Positions 11,666-22,800 of a stretch of DNA of 64,000 bases are shown in pieces. The DNA lies in contig CALNHX010002969.1 of NCBI GenBank assembly GCA_940337035.1, forward strand, positions 1 to 64,000, in the 5' to 3' direction. Below the pieces are notes generated by a model. It did no database searches. It was not told the DNA's origin and worked only from the letters and a program-made list of their open reading frames with translations. Source of the stretch: Agriotes lineatus. Lineage: Eukaryota > Arthropoda > Insecta > Coleoptera > Elateridae. Every line of letters begins with the position of its first letter. Within the stretch, counting starts at the first letter, position 1. Made by a program: the position numbers and the translations under genes.

Positions 11666-12248
11666 CAGGGTGTATACGAATTCGACCGACAAACTTTGAG
11701 GGTGTATTTACTGCCTAAAGATGTACCTAAATTGTTCGTATACTTATAACCTATCTCCTTTCATTTCAAAGTTAGAACCTCTTTTGTGACTTTTCTTTTA
11801 ATCTAACATTGAAGTCGTCGAATAAAATTTTACTCAAATATCGAACTATACTAATTAATTAATGACATTAGGTACATATGAAACATGACATTTAATTAAT
11901 CAGACTACCAGTGGAAATAAAATATTCAAGTTTGGAGATTTGAATGCGTGTAATGTGTAGGAACCCTAATTTTTAATGGTTTTGGAAGTCTAGAATTCTA
12001 TAAAGAAGTTAGCTAGACCATTGCTGATAATAAATTTTATTCTTAATATTCAAGCTAATGGATTTCTTCTAATTTTTATTTTATTTAATAAAATAAATAT
12101 TGAAAAATTCATAGTGTTTTTTCGAAGTGTTTTGGCCTGTGCAGAGTTTATCTTGCAGATAAGGATCAAGGTTGTCTAATCTTCTAAGCTATATTTAGTG
12201 AGAGAAATATGCACCCAAAGTTTGTCGGTCGAATTCGTATACACCCTG
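11666..12248. mobile_element. CAGGGTG MITE, the target of the Polinton
   Basis: The left end CAGGGTGTATACGAATTCG begins at 11666 after TA. The right end is the exact inverse and ends CACCCTG at 12242-12248. The terminal repeat is about 32 bp (through CGACCGACAAACTT). The expected flanking TA on the right is found only beyond the Polinton, at 33783-33784, because the Polinton duplicated ACCCTG at this very end. Non-coding inside. Confidence 0.8.
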
Positions 12249-13378
12249 AGTAGTAGGGATAGCTCACTTCTAGGCCACCCCATGTCATTTCTGGGCCACT
12301 TTGCGGCTGACGCAATATTGCGCAATCTCAAGCGCGCCAAACCAAATGTCAAAGGCCATCGGTGTCTGTCAGTCGCCAAAAAAATCTATCTGTCTCTCTT
12401 TAACACATTGAGTTCTACAAAAAACCATCTTTCTCTCTCTAACTCAAGCGGGCCCGGGGGGCAAAGCCCCAGTCGTCATATTGTGGGGCCCTCATGTGCA
12501 AGTTCGGGAGCGGAGTAAGTTTCAAGGTCACACCAACCCCGAGGGGCAGAGCTCCAGCCGCCGGGGGGCCCGCATCAGGTTTTTTGTATATTTAAGGCTA
12601 ACTTGTTCCAGCGCTGCGGTTAACTGCCAAATTTTGATGAGCGTGGGAACCGGAAGTGAAACCGCAAAGGTGTCATCTTCATAATGCCAAATGTCAAAGT
12701 TCATCGGAGTCTGTGCCGCCATATTGTGGGGCCCCCATGTTCAAGTATATATTTTCGGGTAAGATATTGCGTAACATGTTCTGGGTATTGCGCAACATCA
12801 ACCTCGGGGCAGAGCACCAGCCGCCATATTGTGGGGCCCTAGCCGTCAGCGGGGCGGGGTGGTGGGGGAAGGGGAAAAGGTGGTTTGCTACGGGTTCTGG
12901 ATATAAATGTCAAAGTTCACATCGCGCGGGGCAGAGCCCTAGATTCGTAATATTGCGTCAGCTGCCGGGGTCCCATGTTCAAGTATATATTTTCGGGTAA
13001 GATATTGCGTAACATGTTCTGGGTATTGCGCAACATCAACCCCAGGGGGGCAAAGCCCTAGCCGCCGGACCCCCATGTTTAAGTTAGGGGTGAGGGGGGG
13101 ATGCCCAACGTCACATCAGATGTTTGTATATTTAAGGCTAATTTATTCCAGCGCTGCGGTTAACTGACAAATTTTGATGAGCGTGGGAACCGGAAGTGAA
13201 ACTGCAAGGTGTCATCTTCATTATCTTGTCATCGTGGAAACCGCGTAAAAAGTCACTAGATGTGAATAACATCCCCTAAACCTGAAAAATCGCACATCAG
13301 TGTTTTGGGACCCCATGCGCAAGTTAGAAGGAAAGGCTCAATTTCATCAGATTTTGTATATTTAAATAGAACTAGGCA
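12249..13378 (+). repeat. Polinton left terminal inverted repeat, outer part
   Basis: Matches the inverse of the right repeat from the tip through AACATCCCCTAAACCTG (13269-13285) and GATTTTGTATA (13350-13360), and ends at ACTAGGCA (13371-13378; ACTGGGCA in the right copy). The repeat is GC-rich compared with its surroundings and holds a 70-bp unit twice. The match stops where the Helitron-like element starts and resumes at 18065. Confidence 0.9.
12734..13041 (+). repeat. 70-bp subrepeat pair in the left terminal repeat
   Basis: The unit CCCATGTTCAAGTATATATT…GCGCAACATCAACC occurs at 12734-12803 and again at 12972-13041, a 238-bp spacing. Each unit contains TATTGCGTAACATGTTC and TATTGCGCAACAT, a nearly repeated TTGCGYAACA motif. 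The right terminal repeat carries the unit only once (about 33180-33255), which accounts for most of the length difference between the two repeats. Confidence 0.75.
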
Positions 13379-13757
13379 TCACTTATAATAATGCAGAAGA
13401 CTAAAAGCCGTGTTTACACAACTAAAAGTACTATGGTTGCGTTCCACCATTTCTATTTTCGGATTTTTGTAAACAAACTTCCCTCAACTTTTAATAGCGA
13501 TATTATCACAGAAAACAATTATTTATTATGCATATTTGTTGTGTTTTTTAAAACTATTGACTCAGCTTCGAAGGCAAGTCCACTTTGGTTAATTTTCATA
13601 TCTGCTTATTGAACGTTCCCACAACCTAAGCCGTACTCAAACGCTATAAAGGCGTGTCCGTTACATCTTACTTAACAACATAACCTATATTTCTGAAAAT
13701 TTGTATGCGTCGCCTTTCGTTTCTTCTAGCAGTTGCTACAAGTATTAATTCTGTTAA

Positions 13758-14387
13758 ATGGTCTACTGTGCATCAGATAATTGTAGGACAAAGCAAGGTA
13801 AGGCATTAGCGTTGTTCAGATTTCCCAAAAATTTGCAACAATGGTCTAAATTGGACTCCCACTGATTCTTCACGGTTATGTGAGGTAAGTAGTTTTGAAT
13901 AAACTTGTACGTACAATCTTATTGCTTCTCTCTTCTGCAGGGTCACTTTGAAGTATAAGCTATTGATGTCGAAGCGATTGCAGAGAGGGTAGTTGAAAAA
14001 CTGTTAGATTTCGATGCATTAACAAAGAAGCTTACTTCGATCATCAACGCTTCCCTGGAAACCGAGGTTGCTAAAATAGTGGAAAAGTACGAGCACAAAA
14101 TCTCATCTTTGGAAATGCAACTCGAAAAACTGAAAGCCGAAACGGAAGATACAATGAACGCACATGAACAATACAGCCGTGTAAATAGTTTAAGAATATT
14201 CGGCGTTCCGCAAAAACCGAATAAAAATACCAGTGAAGTAGTGCGCAATTTATGCCACGAAAAGTTAGGTATTAACCTAGCCGAAAATGATATCGACATC
14301 TGCCATCGCCTTGGATCGAAAGAGGGAACTCACCGTCCAATTATTATAAAATTTGTGCGCCGCAGCATTAAAAAACTTATACCATAA
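13758..14387 (+). pseudogene. THAP exon joined through an intron to a LINE ORF1-like protein
   Basis: The ATG at 13758 opens MVYCASDNCRTKQGKALALF then RFPKN--QQW, the start of a THAP zinc finger (C-x4-C). After a frame change near 13850, WTPTDSSRLCE runs to a GTAAGT donor at 13885. A 56-nt intron ends in CTGCAG at 13940 and the next exon starts GHFE, completing the C-x2-H pair across the splice. The same frame, after one TAA at 13954, continues as a coiled coil (about 13960-14160) and the ORF1 RNA-binding block EQYSRVNSLRIFGVPQKP…DIDICHRLGSK. THAP domains bind DNA; LINE ORF1 proteins bind RNA. The stop and the frameshift mean it is not functional as written. Confidence 0.65.
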
Positions 14388-15803
14388 ACTATTTACTTGA
14401 ACAAAAGGGATATGATATTTTAGCATTATCAGAAACGTGGTTAAAATCTGATATTACCCTTTCTCATTCGAAATATAACATTTTCCGGAAAGATCGAGAC
14501 GCTCGAGGGGGTGGAGTTGCAATTTATGTAAAGAATCACTTGAATGTAAAAATTATTCAAACAAATGATAATATTGAGCAATTGTGGCTGTCATTAAAAA
14601 TCAATAATGAAAGTTATGTTTTCGGGGTTGTGTATAAACCACCTCAATTTAATTATATAGTTTTTGTAGATGAGGTTGAAGAATCCATTTGTTTGTATAC
14701 TGAGGCTTCAGATAGGGTTATTTGTTTGGGTGATTTTAATATAAACGTGTTGGATTTTTCTGGTTCGGTTACGCAATACTTAAATTATATGTTAAATACA
14801 TTATGTTTAAAACAAATTATTACAGAGCCTACTCGAATATCTGGAAATAGCATTACTTTGATAGATCTCATAATTACATCGGATACCAGCTGCATTAGTG
14901 AAACAGGGGTGTGTGAAAATGAGTTATCCGATCATGAGACAGTTTTTTGCAAAATATCAACTGGTGAGTTCGTCAAACTAAGTCCTATTATACGCACATT
15001 TCGGAATTTTAAATATTTTAATTTTAATGACTTACTGTGACCTACAGAAGTTACCTCTACATCAATTGTTTTATGAGCGGGATATTGATGCTAAATTAAA
15101 CATTTTAAATTATTATATTACATCCATTTTTGACTTGCATGCCCCGTGGATAACCGTTAAAATGAAGAACAAACCAGCACCTTGGTTTACTGATAATGTT
15201 CAGTTACTGATAAATCTTAAAAATAAGACAAAATCAAAATATAAACAATCTAAGAACCCTGGGCACTGGGAATATTATAAAAGTTTGCGGAATTTTACCA
15301 ATCTTGCAATTCAAAATGAAAAGAAAGCTTACTTCGAGCATAAAGTTGGGATTGGAGGCACAAATGCTATTTGGAAGGAGCTAAATTTAATAAATATAAA
15401 CATTAAAAAACAAAATTCTATTCCGGAAACACTCAGTAATGTACAAGAAGTAAATGATTTTTCTGTAGACTCTATACCTCACAGCACTCCTGATCAAATG
15501 CTTCTAGATTTTTATCGTAATAACGAACTTACATCAGAAAAACTTTCTTTCACGACTGTTGACGTTGAGGAAGTACAAAATTTAATTAGAAGTGTAAAAA
15601 GTAATGCAGGGGGTATAGACGGTATAACCATCAATACGATTAAACTGTGTTGTCCATACATATTACCGTTTATTACTCATATACTGAACTGCTGTTTATC
15701 AGAAAATGTTTTTCCAAAATGTTGGAAAAATGCAATTGTGATTCCTTTCCCCAAAGTAAATAATGCTGCAGCCTATACAGATTTACAACCTATCAGTATA
15801 TAG
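14388..15803 (+). pseudogene. LINE endonuclease plus truncated reverse transcriptase
   Basis: An APE-type endonuclease follows: ILALSETWLKSDI (about 14420), RGGGVAIYV (about 14505), LGDFNINVLDF (about 14728) and SDHETVFC (about 14930). After a frame change near 15027 the linker reaches the RT entry CWKNAIVIPFPKVNNAAAYT. It then stops at LQPISI (15803), right before the RT core. Loss of the 3' half is unusual for LINEs, which normally lose their 5' end, and fits capture of a genomic fragment by the surrounding Helitron-like element. Confidence 0.75.
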
Positions 15804-16662
15804 AAATAGAGTGTTAATTAACAACTGGTTATTTATTTAAATAAGACATTTTTTCTTATTGTATAGTTGTACATTACTATAAATGTTAGTTTAAATTTAC
15901 TCAAATATTTGTTTTGTTAATTACAAAACTTAACAAGTTAATTACAAAACTTAACAAGTTAATAAATAAAAGTATTTACAAAAATATTGCTCTAACTGCT
16001 ATCTAATAAAACATTTCTTATTAATAGTACAGCAATATCACGGAAACAAACGACGAACGTCATCAAATATTTAGTTATTCATTTAAAGTTACCGTTTGAT
16101 TCCGTGATTTACCTATAGTTACAATAAATATGATTAACTATAGGTAAATCACGGAACCAAACGGTGCGCGTCATCAAACAGTAACTATAAATTAATAACT
16201 AAATATTTGATGACATGCACAGTTTGGTTCCGTGATTTTACTATATGTGTATTGCTTTCCAAGCTGGGATGAGCTCCATACTGAGCGCTGGGTTAGTCAA
16301 CCGAGGTGCGAAGCACTGAGGTCAGCTAAAAGTACGAAGCTGGAATAAGCCTTCCCACGAGGTAGCTACATGCCTGGTCTGTAACTGATATATTATAATG
16401 GGCAAATAGTGCCAGTGCAGCAACATGATGACATGAAACTTGTCCACGAGGACATGTGCAAGAAGTTGAGGTTATGTTTTTGTCTTCATCGAAGAAGATC
16501 TACAAAGTAAAAATATATACTTAGTATATATTCGTTACTACTTAGAATCCATCTGAAGCAGCAATCAGTATTTTAAATAATTATACTTTTTAAGCTAAAA
16601 TTTATCTTACCTCAACATTGTATCACTTATCTTTCATGCTTGCCTGTACTGTACCATGTACC
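15804..16662. other. non-coding part of the Helitron-like element
   Basis: Contains two perfect 21-bp tandem units TAATTACAAAACTTAACAAGT (15918-15959) and the fold-back cluster at 16030-16256. The rest (16257-16662) shows no recognisable coding or repeat structure. Confidence 0.5.
16030..16256. repeat. multi-hairpin fold-back repeat
   Basis: Four copies of an ATCACGGAAnCAAAC-type block alternate in direction (about 16037, 16090, 16145 and 16225). The outer arms share CATCAAATATTTAGTTATT and its inverse. The inner arms share GTGATTTACCTATAGTTA and its inverse. Two hairpins are thus set within one larger one, which suggests a MITE inserted into another copy of itself or a two-step duplication. 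Confidence 0.7.
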
Positions 16663-17775
16663 CAGGGGTGCCAGATCGTGTCAAGCTGAATTCGTTAGCT
16701 TCGTCGGAAAAAATCGTGAGATTTCGGAAATGGATGAGATTTGAAACTATGGATGCAAATTTAAAAAAAAGCTATTTTAAAATTAATAAAATATGGAATA
16801 TATGCTGCAGATTTATTAAACATTGAGTACATAGGTTGTACATACATAAATGACTGCAAGAGAATTATAAACATTTTAAATAATTGCCATAAATAAAAAA
16901 ATTAAATTAATATAAAGTAAATGTTAAATGAAGCGCCAGCGTGGCTCTGATGGTTAGAGCATCGGACTGCGGCGCGGAAGTCTGGAGTTCAAATCCCAGA
17001 TCGATGCCTGGCGGGCGGCCTACCCAGTCGCTTTAAATAATTGGGAACCTGCGTTCGAAAGAACAAGGGGTAATAATGCGGTTGTCTAATGCGTGGTGCT
17101 CACCACATCACCACGTGTCATGAATTTGACACGCGACAGCCGGGTGTGAGAGCGAGGATACGGAAGCTCTAACCTTCCGCCTTGCAGGCCAAGCTCCTTC
17201 ATGGGGTGTTAGTGCCTCACCATTATTATTAAATGTTAAATGAACTAAATATTTTATTATAGAAATAACACATGAATTCTAAAAATAAAAATATGGCTAC
17301 ATAGAATATAGTACATATACATAGACCTAAGTATGTATACAGAAAAAAAATTGTTCGACTACTCACAATCTGAAGAATCTGTGTCCGGGATGACTGGTTT
17401 GGAGGGATAAAGTACTTGACTATTAATTTTTTAAAATTAAATCTGTGCTTATCTTGAAATTATGTAAATACCTATTTCTTGAAAGAACATTTAAATCCGC
17501 TTTCAACCGCAACTTGCGACTTCTTTATGTGAACCATAGATAGCAGCAGTATTTGATGATAATGCGGGAAATGATAAAATCAGTGACAGCATACATTAAA
17601 TCATGTATTAAGACTAACACACATTTTTTTCTATTTAATCATTTAGTGTTACAATTTTTTATACAATTATTTTAATTAGAATTGATACAAAAATTGTGAG
17701 ATAAATAGTCCTTATCGTGAGATTTGCAATGAAATCGTGAGAACTCACGATAAATCGTGAGATCTGGCACCCCTG
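16663..17775. mobile_element. non-autonomous hAT element, TSD CATGTACC
   Basis: The 15-bp terminal repeat CAGGGGTGCCAGATC starts at 16663 and its inverse ends at 17775. Both sides carry the same 8 bp, CATGTACC (16655-16662 and 17776-17783), the hAT target size. There is no transposase. A SINE (16933-17229) lies inside; without it the element is about 0.8 kb. It sits inside the Helitron-like element. Confidence 0.9.
16933..17229 (+). repeat. tRNA-derived SINE with perfect 15-bp target duplication
   Basis: The head has box A TGGCTCTGATGG (about 16943) and box B GAGTTCAAATCCC (about 16986). The body carries GACACGCGACAGCCGGGTGT, and the tail is (ATT)n. TAAATGTTAAATGAA flanks it at 16918-16932 and 17230-17244. 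The intact target duplication makes it the best-defined SINE here and the youngest layer of this nest. Confidence 0.9.
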
Positions 17776-18064
17776 CATGTACCATTTAATACTGAACAGA
17801 AAAAAGAAGACACTATTCAATTCAACAGTATTGGCGGTATCCAATATGAAAGAAAGTTGCCCGGAGGCTATCCAAAAATGTCCATAAAACGCTTTCCAGA
17901 GGCGAGCGTTTCCTTTCCAGAGACTTTCCATTTAAAAATATATATTTTTTAACTTTTCCTTACTGCCAATCTCTAGCGTGTTTTTAAAACTTTATTTAGT
18001 GAAACAAAAGTTATTAAATCCGTCCTACATTTTAAGTGCGGCATGTGCCGCGGGTTTCAGCTAG

Positions 18065-18112
18065 TTTTTAATAAAATGCAAATTTAAGGCCCCTTATCTC
18101 GCTGTGCGGAGG
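18065..18112 (+). repeat. Polinton left inverted repeat, inner part
   Basis: ATTTAAGGCCCCTTATCTCG with GCTGTGCGGAG matches the inverse of the right repeat at about 32852-32880. This shows that the inverted repeat once ran across the Helitron-like insertion. Confidence 0.7.
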
Positions 18113-19753
18113 AAAGATCATCTTTTGTATATTTCATACTTGCACAGGCGAAAGTATGAATTTCAAATTCACTGCCATTCCAGTCCAATCGGCTATTTTT
18201 TAGTTTAGTTTGTTATTGTTTTGCCTACATACGCTTAGTAAAATTTGTAATTAAGTCTAAAAATGGTGACTCTTCCTTATGCGTATAAGCTACATTCACA
18301 TATTTTAAGGTATTAACATTAAAACCAAATCTAATTTCATTTATATTTTATGCAGGCCAATGTCACGTATGAACCGGTTGATGCAATTAGCGTTTATACT
18401 TGCACGGGCGAAAGTATCACTGCCATTCCGGTCCATACTAACATAAGTGGAAGAAGTTTGTTCGCAAATAAGGTTTTTCACCCATATACGTAGCAATCAA
18501 GTAAACGTTTTCAGCTGTAAGCTGGCTATTTTTACTTCCTTTTACTACTATAAAGGAAGTATTGGATTCACCCCAAAAATTCGAAATTGAGTTTTCAACA
18601 GATGTTCACGTTTTAGAGTCTCCTGATCCCAAAAAACATATTTTTTTTTATTGGTCTGTCTGTGTGTCTGTCTGTGTGTGTGTCTGTGAACAGAATATCT
18701 CATAAACGAAAAAAGGTATGGCATTGAAACTTCATATATAAGTTTTGTGTACTATGTAGATGAGACAGCAAGCTTTTGAAGAAAATCGCATAACCGGAAG
18801 TAGGTGTTTACTCTTGTGATTTTTCAGTTTTTTTCGATTTTTTCAAAAACGGCTCTAACGATTTTTTTTAAATTTTACATTTTTCTTACATTTTTAATGT
18901 GTATTGATGTGAGATAGGTGATTTTCTAGTTGAATACTTCTCAAGTGGGTTTCTTTTGTTTTTTTTTCTATTTTTTTTATTAACTTCTATTTTAAATAAA
19001 ACACCCGGTTACATTTTTGAATTCACCTTAAAATTCTAGAGAAAATTTGTCTCTTCAACTAACACTCGATTTTGTACCGTTTTTGTAGAATTTGTAATTT
19101 TTGAAAATTTTTAACAAATGGTTAAAAATTAAAAATTAAATTTTTGACTAATTATAAGATCACTGTAAAAGGAAGTTGTGTGAGTGTATCACACCAGATT
19201 TTTTAATTTAGTTTGTAATCACTGCGCCTTTCACCTACATACGCTTAGCAATAATTTAGGTAGGTTTAAGTGTTAATGTAATTAACCGGTGCGAATCGCC
19301 TCCAGCTCTGTTTTAATTATCCTTGCACTACGTAATGTCACGGGCGATATTATAAATTCAAAACCGCTGCCATTGCAGTTTATGCATTACTTGCAGCGCA
19401 AATAGGTAAAAGGTGCCTTTATATTTTGCATATATGTGCCAATAAATTAGCTTTATTTGTTCCCGATTAGGGTTTTTCATGAGCTAGCTTTTGTATTGTA
19501 GCATGTAAAGGTTTTTCGCCGGTGTGTAATATCTAATTTTAGCAATAATTGAAATTATGCCCCAAAAATGACAGCTCTTAACATTTAACACTGACGCTCG
19601 GTAAAAGTCGCAGCGTATATTTTTATTATTTCAAGAATAGCTTTGATAAATGCAGCTTTTACTATGTAAATTAATTGAAAGGCACGAAGGATATTTTCAA
19701 TGTAGACGTGTGGTTTTTTAAAAATAATTCTAGAGAACGCCATTGAAGATTAG
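18113..19753 (+). other. Polinton left non-coding region with diverged tandem subrepeats
   Basis: Three diverged copies of one unit are visible, marked by GGCGAAAGTAT or its variants, CTGCCATT-CAGTCCA and CCTACATACGCTTAG, near 18145-18245, 18400-18540 (resuming at about 19200) and 19320-19400. The second copy is split by the interspersed repeat at 18534-19195. No gene is seen before PolB. Confidence 0.5.
18534..19195 (+). repeat. interspersed repeat, copy 1 (ACTTCC...CACACCA)
   Basis: Nearly identical to 36840-37502: the shared parts include AAAGGAAGTATTGGATTCACC, a CTGT/GTCT-rich run, CATAACCGGAAGTAGGTGT and GTGTATCACACCA at the end. It starts ACTTCCTTTTA and lacks the 0.7 kb internal fold-back region of the second copy. 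Both copies are inserted after a T-run. No coding potential. Family unknown. Confidence 0.75.
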
Positions 19754-19787
19754 TATAAAGACAAACGCCAGCTAGTACTTCGTCAGT
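19754..19787 (+). promoter_or_regulatory. TATA + initiator core promoter of PolB
   Basis: TATAAAG at 19754-19760 is followed by the arthropod initiator TCAGT at 19783-19787. The distance from the TATA T to the initiator A is 31 bases, the usual spacing. The first ATG (19788) would lie only three bases from the start of transcription, which argues for the ATG at 19809 as the working start. Confidence 0.65.
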
Positions 19788-19808
19788 ATGTTAACAGTTT
19801 TTGAAAAC

Positions 19809-22800
19809 ATGTCCAACGAAAATGAAATTGCGCGAGTTAGCGGTGCGGCCGTAGAAGTCATCGAAAAGTGCTATAAAATCTTTAAAAACCTACCTTCGGC
19901 ACGTGATAAAATTTTAAAAAGTTTGACAATTAATAAAAACAATATTCGGTTATTATCAAGATTACTGAAAAGCTGCAAGTCAATTGGAGTCCGCAAGCAT
20001 GTCGAAACATCAATAGGACATTTGAAAAGGTACCAGGTGCTGCTCAACTCAATTACAAAAATTGGAACCGGGATATCTGGCGACAAAAATTCCAAATTAA
20101 ATGAACGTGTAAACTGGCAAAACGTGGAGAGCGCATTGGAGTGTCGACTTGAAACAGGTGTTATAATAAATTTGGTCCATAAAAAAATTGAAGAATTTCT
20201 AGAAGATTGCCGCGTATTGTTTAAAAGAAAACTTGAAAATGTGCTTAAAAATAATAGTGTAATTAAAGTTAATGCGGTATTTTGTGCGGAATTTATAAAA
20301 GAAACTGCAAATTCGGAAATTTTCTCCACAAAATACTTTAACACTAAAAATCAGCTAATTCTCCAAGAGGACCTGCCAAATTTAAAACAATGGTTTCAAG
20401 AACAAGTTTCATCAAAAATTCTAAACAAGGTGTCTGTTTTTGAAGAGGGGGAATCCGGATGGGCGCTACACGAGATTCTTTCGCTTTTTGTCAACATCAA
20501 TAAATGCGAACAACTGTTCCACGGCAACTTCTTTATTCGTTTGCCTCCCGAAATTGAAAGAAAGAAGGCAGTTATTAATATTAAAAATTTAAACGACGAG
20601 GCCTGTTTTGCCTGGAGCGTGATGGCGCACCTGTTTCCTGTTAATGAACATTCATATCGTGTTTCGAGCTATCTACATTATAGGCACCATTTGAATTTGG
20701 AGGGCATCGAGTTTCCAATGACGCTAAGACAGATTCCGAAATTTGAGAAACAAAACAATGTATCAGTCAATGTGTATGTTCTTTCCGTGAGGGAACAACT
20801 TTACTCTACATCGCCAGCCTATTTGACTTCAAACAAGCAAGCCGTTTACATTAACCTCTTAATGATACAAGAATATTATGAAGATGAAAAATACGAAATT
20901 AATCAACAATATGGGATGGAACCAGACATGGAAGAAGAAGACGACGAAGACGTGCCGTCTGTGAAGCTGCATTTCTGTTTAATTAACAATTTGTCCAGAC
21001 TGGTGAGTTCGCAACTGACAAAAAACAGATATAAGAAATTCATTTGCGATAGATGTCTTCAGTATTTTGGAAGTGAAAATAAACGTGGCGCACATACGGT
21101 GGACTGTATAGCAATGAACAAGTGCAAAGTGGATCTTCCCGAGCCCGGCACGTTTTTAGAATTTAAGGATTTTAATTATAAGGAACTTTGTCCTTTTATT
21201 GTTTACAGCGATCTCGAGGCCATTCTTAAGGAGGTAAACGACAGCCCGGTGAACAAAAGTACAGCCAGGTATCAAGACCATGAGGCGTGTAGCATTGGTT
21301 ACTATCTGCACTGTACTTTTGATAATTCGTTGAGCTATTTTCGAAGCTATCGCGGAGCAGATTGTATTGAATGGTATGTAAAAGAATTACAAAATATTTC
21401 GGGCAATTTAAAACAATATTTCAACCGTTACAAACCAATGCAAATTAGTGAACAACAGAAAAATGAGGCTCTTCTAGCCCCGGTCTGTCATATTTGCGAA
21501 CAGGGATTCGTTTTAGGGGATGTGTCAGAAGTGAGAAAACGCGTGCTTGATCATTGTCACATGACTGGAAAATTTAGGGGACCCGCTCATAGTAATTGCA
21601 ATCTAAATTATAAAACACCTAGAATTATTCCCGTGGTGTTTCATAATTTTAGCGGTTACGATAGTCACTTCTTTGTTAAAACCCTAGTTAAAGCTATACC
21701 CGGTAATATAAGCCTGTTGCCGCTAAACAAGGAGCGCTATATTTCTTTTACGAAAACTATCGACGGAGATGGTATTAAATTTAAATTTATAGATTCGTTT
21801 CGATTTATGAATTCTTCTTTGGAAAAATTGGCATCCTATTTGCAACCGGGTGATTTTAAAATTTTGAGGGAACAAAATTCGCATTTGGATAATTTTAAAA
21901 TTTCCTTGCTTTCCAAGAAGGGGGTTTATCCTTACGAATATATGACAAATTATGAAAAATTTGAGGAAGAGTCGCTAAAGAACATTTTTTTAGTAGATTA
22001 ACAGATTCCGATATAAGGGAAAACGATTATCAGCATGCTCAAACTGTTTGGCAAACATTTCAAATTAAGAATTTAGGCGACTATTCGGACCTATACCTGA
22101 AAACAGACATATTATTGGCGGATGTATTTGAAAACTTTAGAAGAAGTTGTTTTAATACATACGGTTTAGATCCGGCCTGGTATTACACAACACCCGGTTT
22201 CACTTGGGATGCAATGTTAAAGTATACCAAAATTAAATTAGAACTCCTTTCCGATATAAATATGCTTTTTTTTATAGAAAAAGGAATTCGAGGAGGGATT
22301 TGTCAATGTATTAGTAGGTATAGTAAAGCAAATAATCACTTTATGAAAGATGGTCAGTTCGACCCTTCTAAAGCCCTTAAGTACCTGATGTATTATGACG
22401 TCAACAACTTGTACGGATGGGGGATGAGTCAGGCCCTTCCATATAAGGGCTTTAGATGGCTCTCTGATTTTGAAGTTGAAAATTTTAATGTTAACGCTAT
22501 AGCTGACGATGCTTCAAAAGGGTACATACTAGAAGTTGATTTAGAGTATCCGCAAACGTTACATGACCCACACAAAAGTTTACCTTTTTGTTCCGAACAC
22601 GGCTATCCTTCTGGATCAAAACAAAAAAAATTGCTAACTACTTTATATAACAAGGAAAAATATGTCATACATTATCGTAATTTGAAGCAGTGTTTGGCGG
22701 TTGGTTTAAAACTTGTTAGAATTTATCGCGTTTTAACATTCGACCAATCACCCTGGTTAAAACAATACATCGATCTAAATACAAAATTGAGAACCGCGGC

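Larger units (their letters stand above)
13379..18064 (+). mobile_element. Helitron-like element in the Polinton's inverted repeat
   Basis: The 3' end has the Helitron signature: a perfect hairpin GCGGCATGTGCCGC (18038-18051), nine bases, then CTAG (18061-18064) followed by T. The 5' end is TCACTTATAATAATG at 13379, preceded by A. So the element lies between A and T, and the Polinton inverted-repeat match breaks exactly at this A and resumes after the CTAG. The element is 4,686 bp and has no Rep/helicase. It carries a THAP exon plus LINE-derived sequence, a fold-back repeat and a hAT MITE with a SINE. The 5' end is inferred mainly from the break in the Polinton repeat. Confidence 0.65.

Noticed and set aside
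12249..13378. Several open frames in the left Polinton repeat (up to 114 codons)
   Set aside because: The region is CG-rich inverted repeat with internal duplications; the frames differ between the two repeats and show no family pattern.
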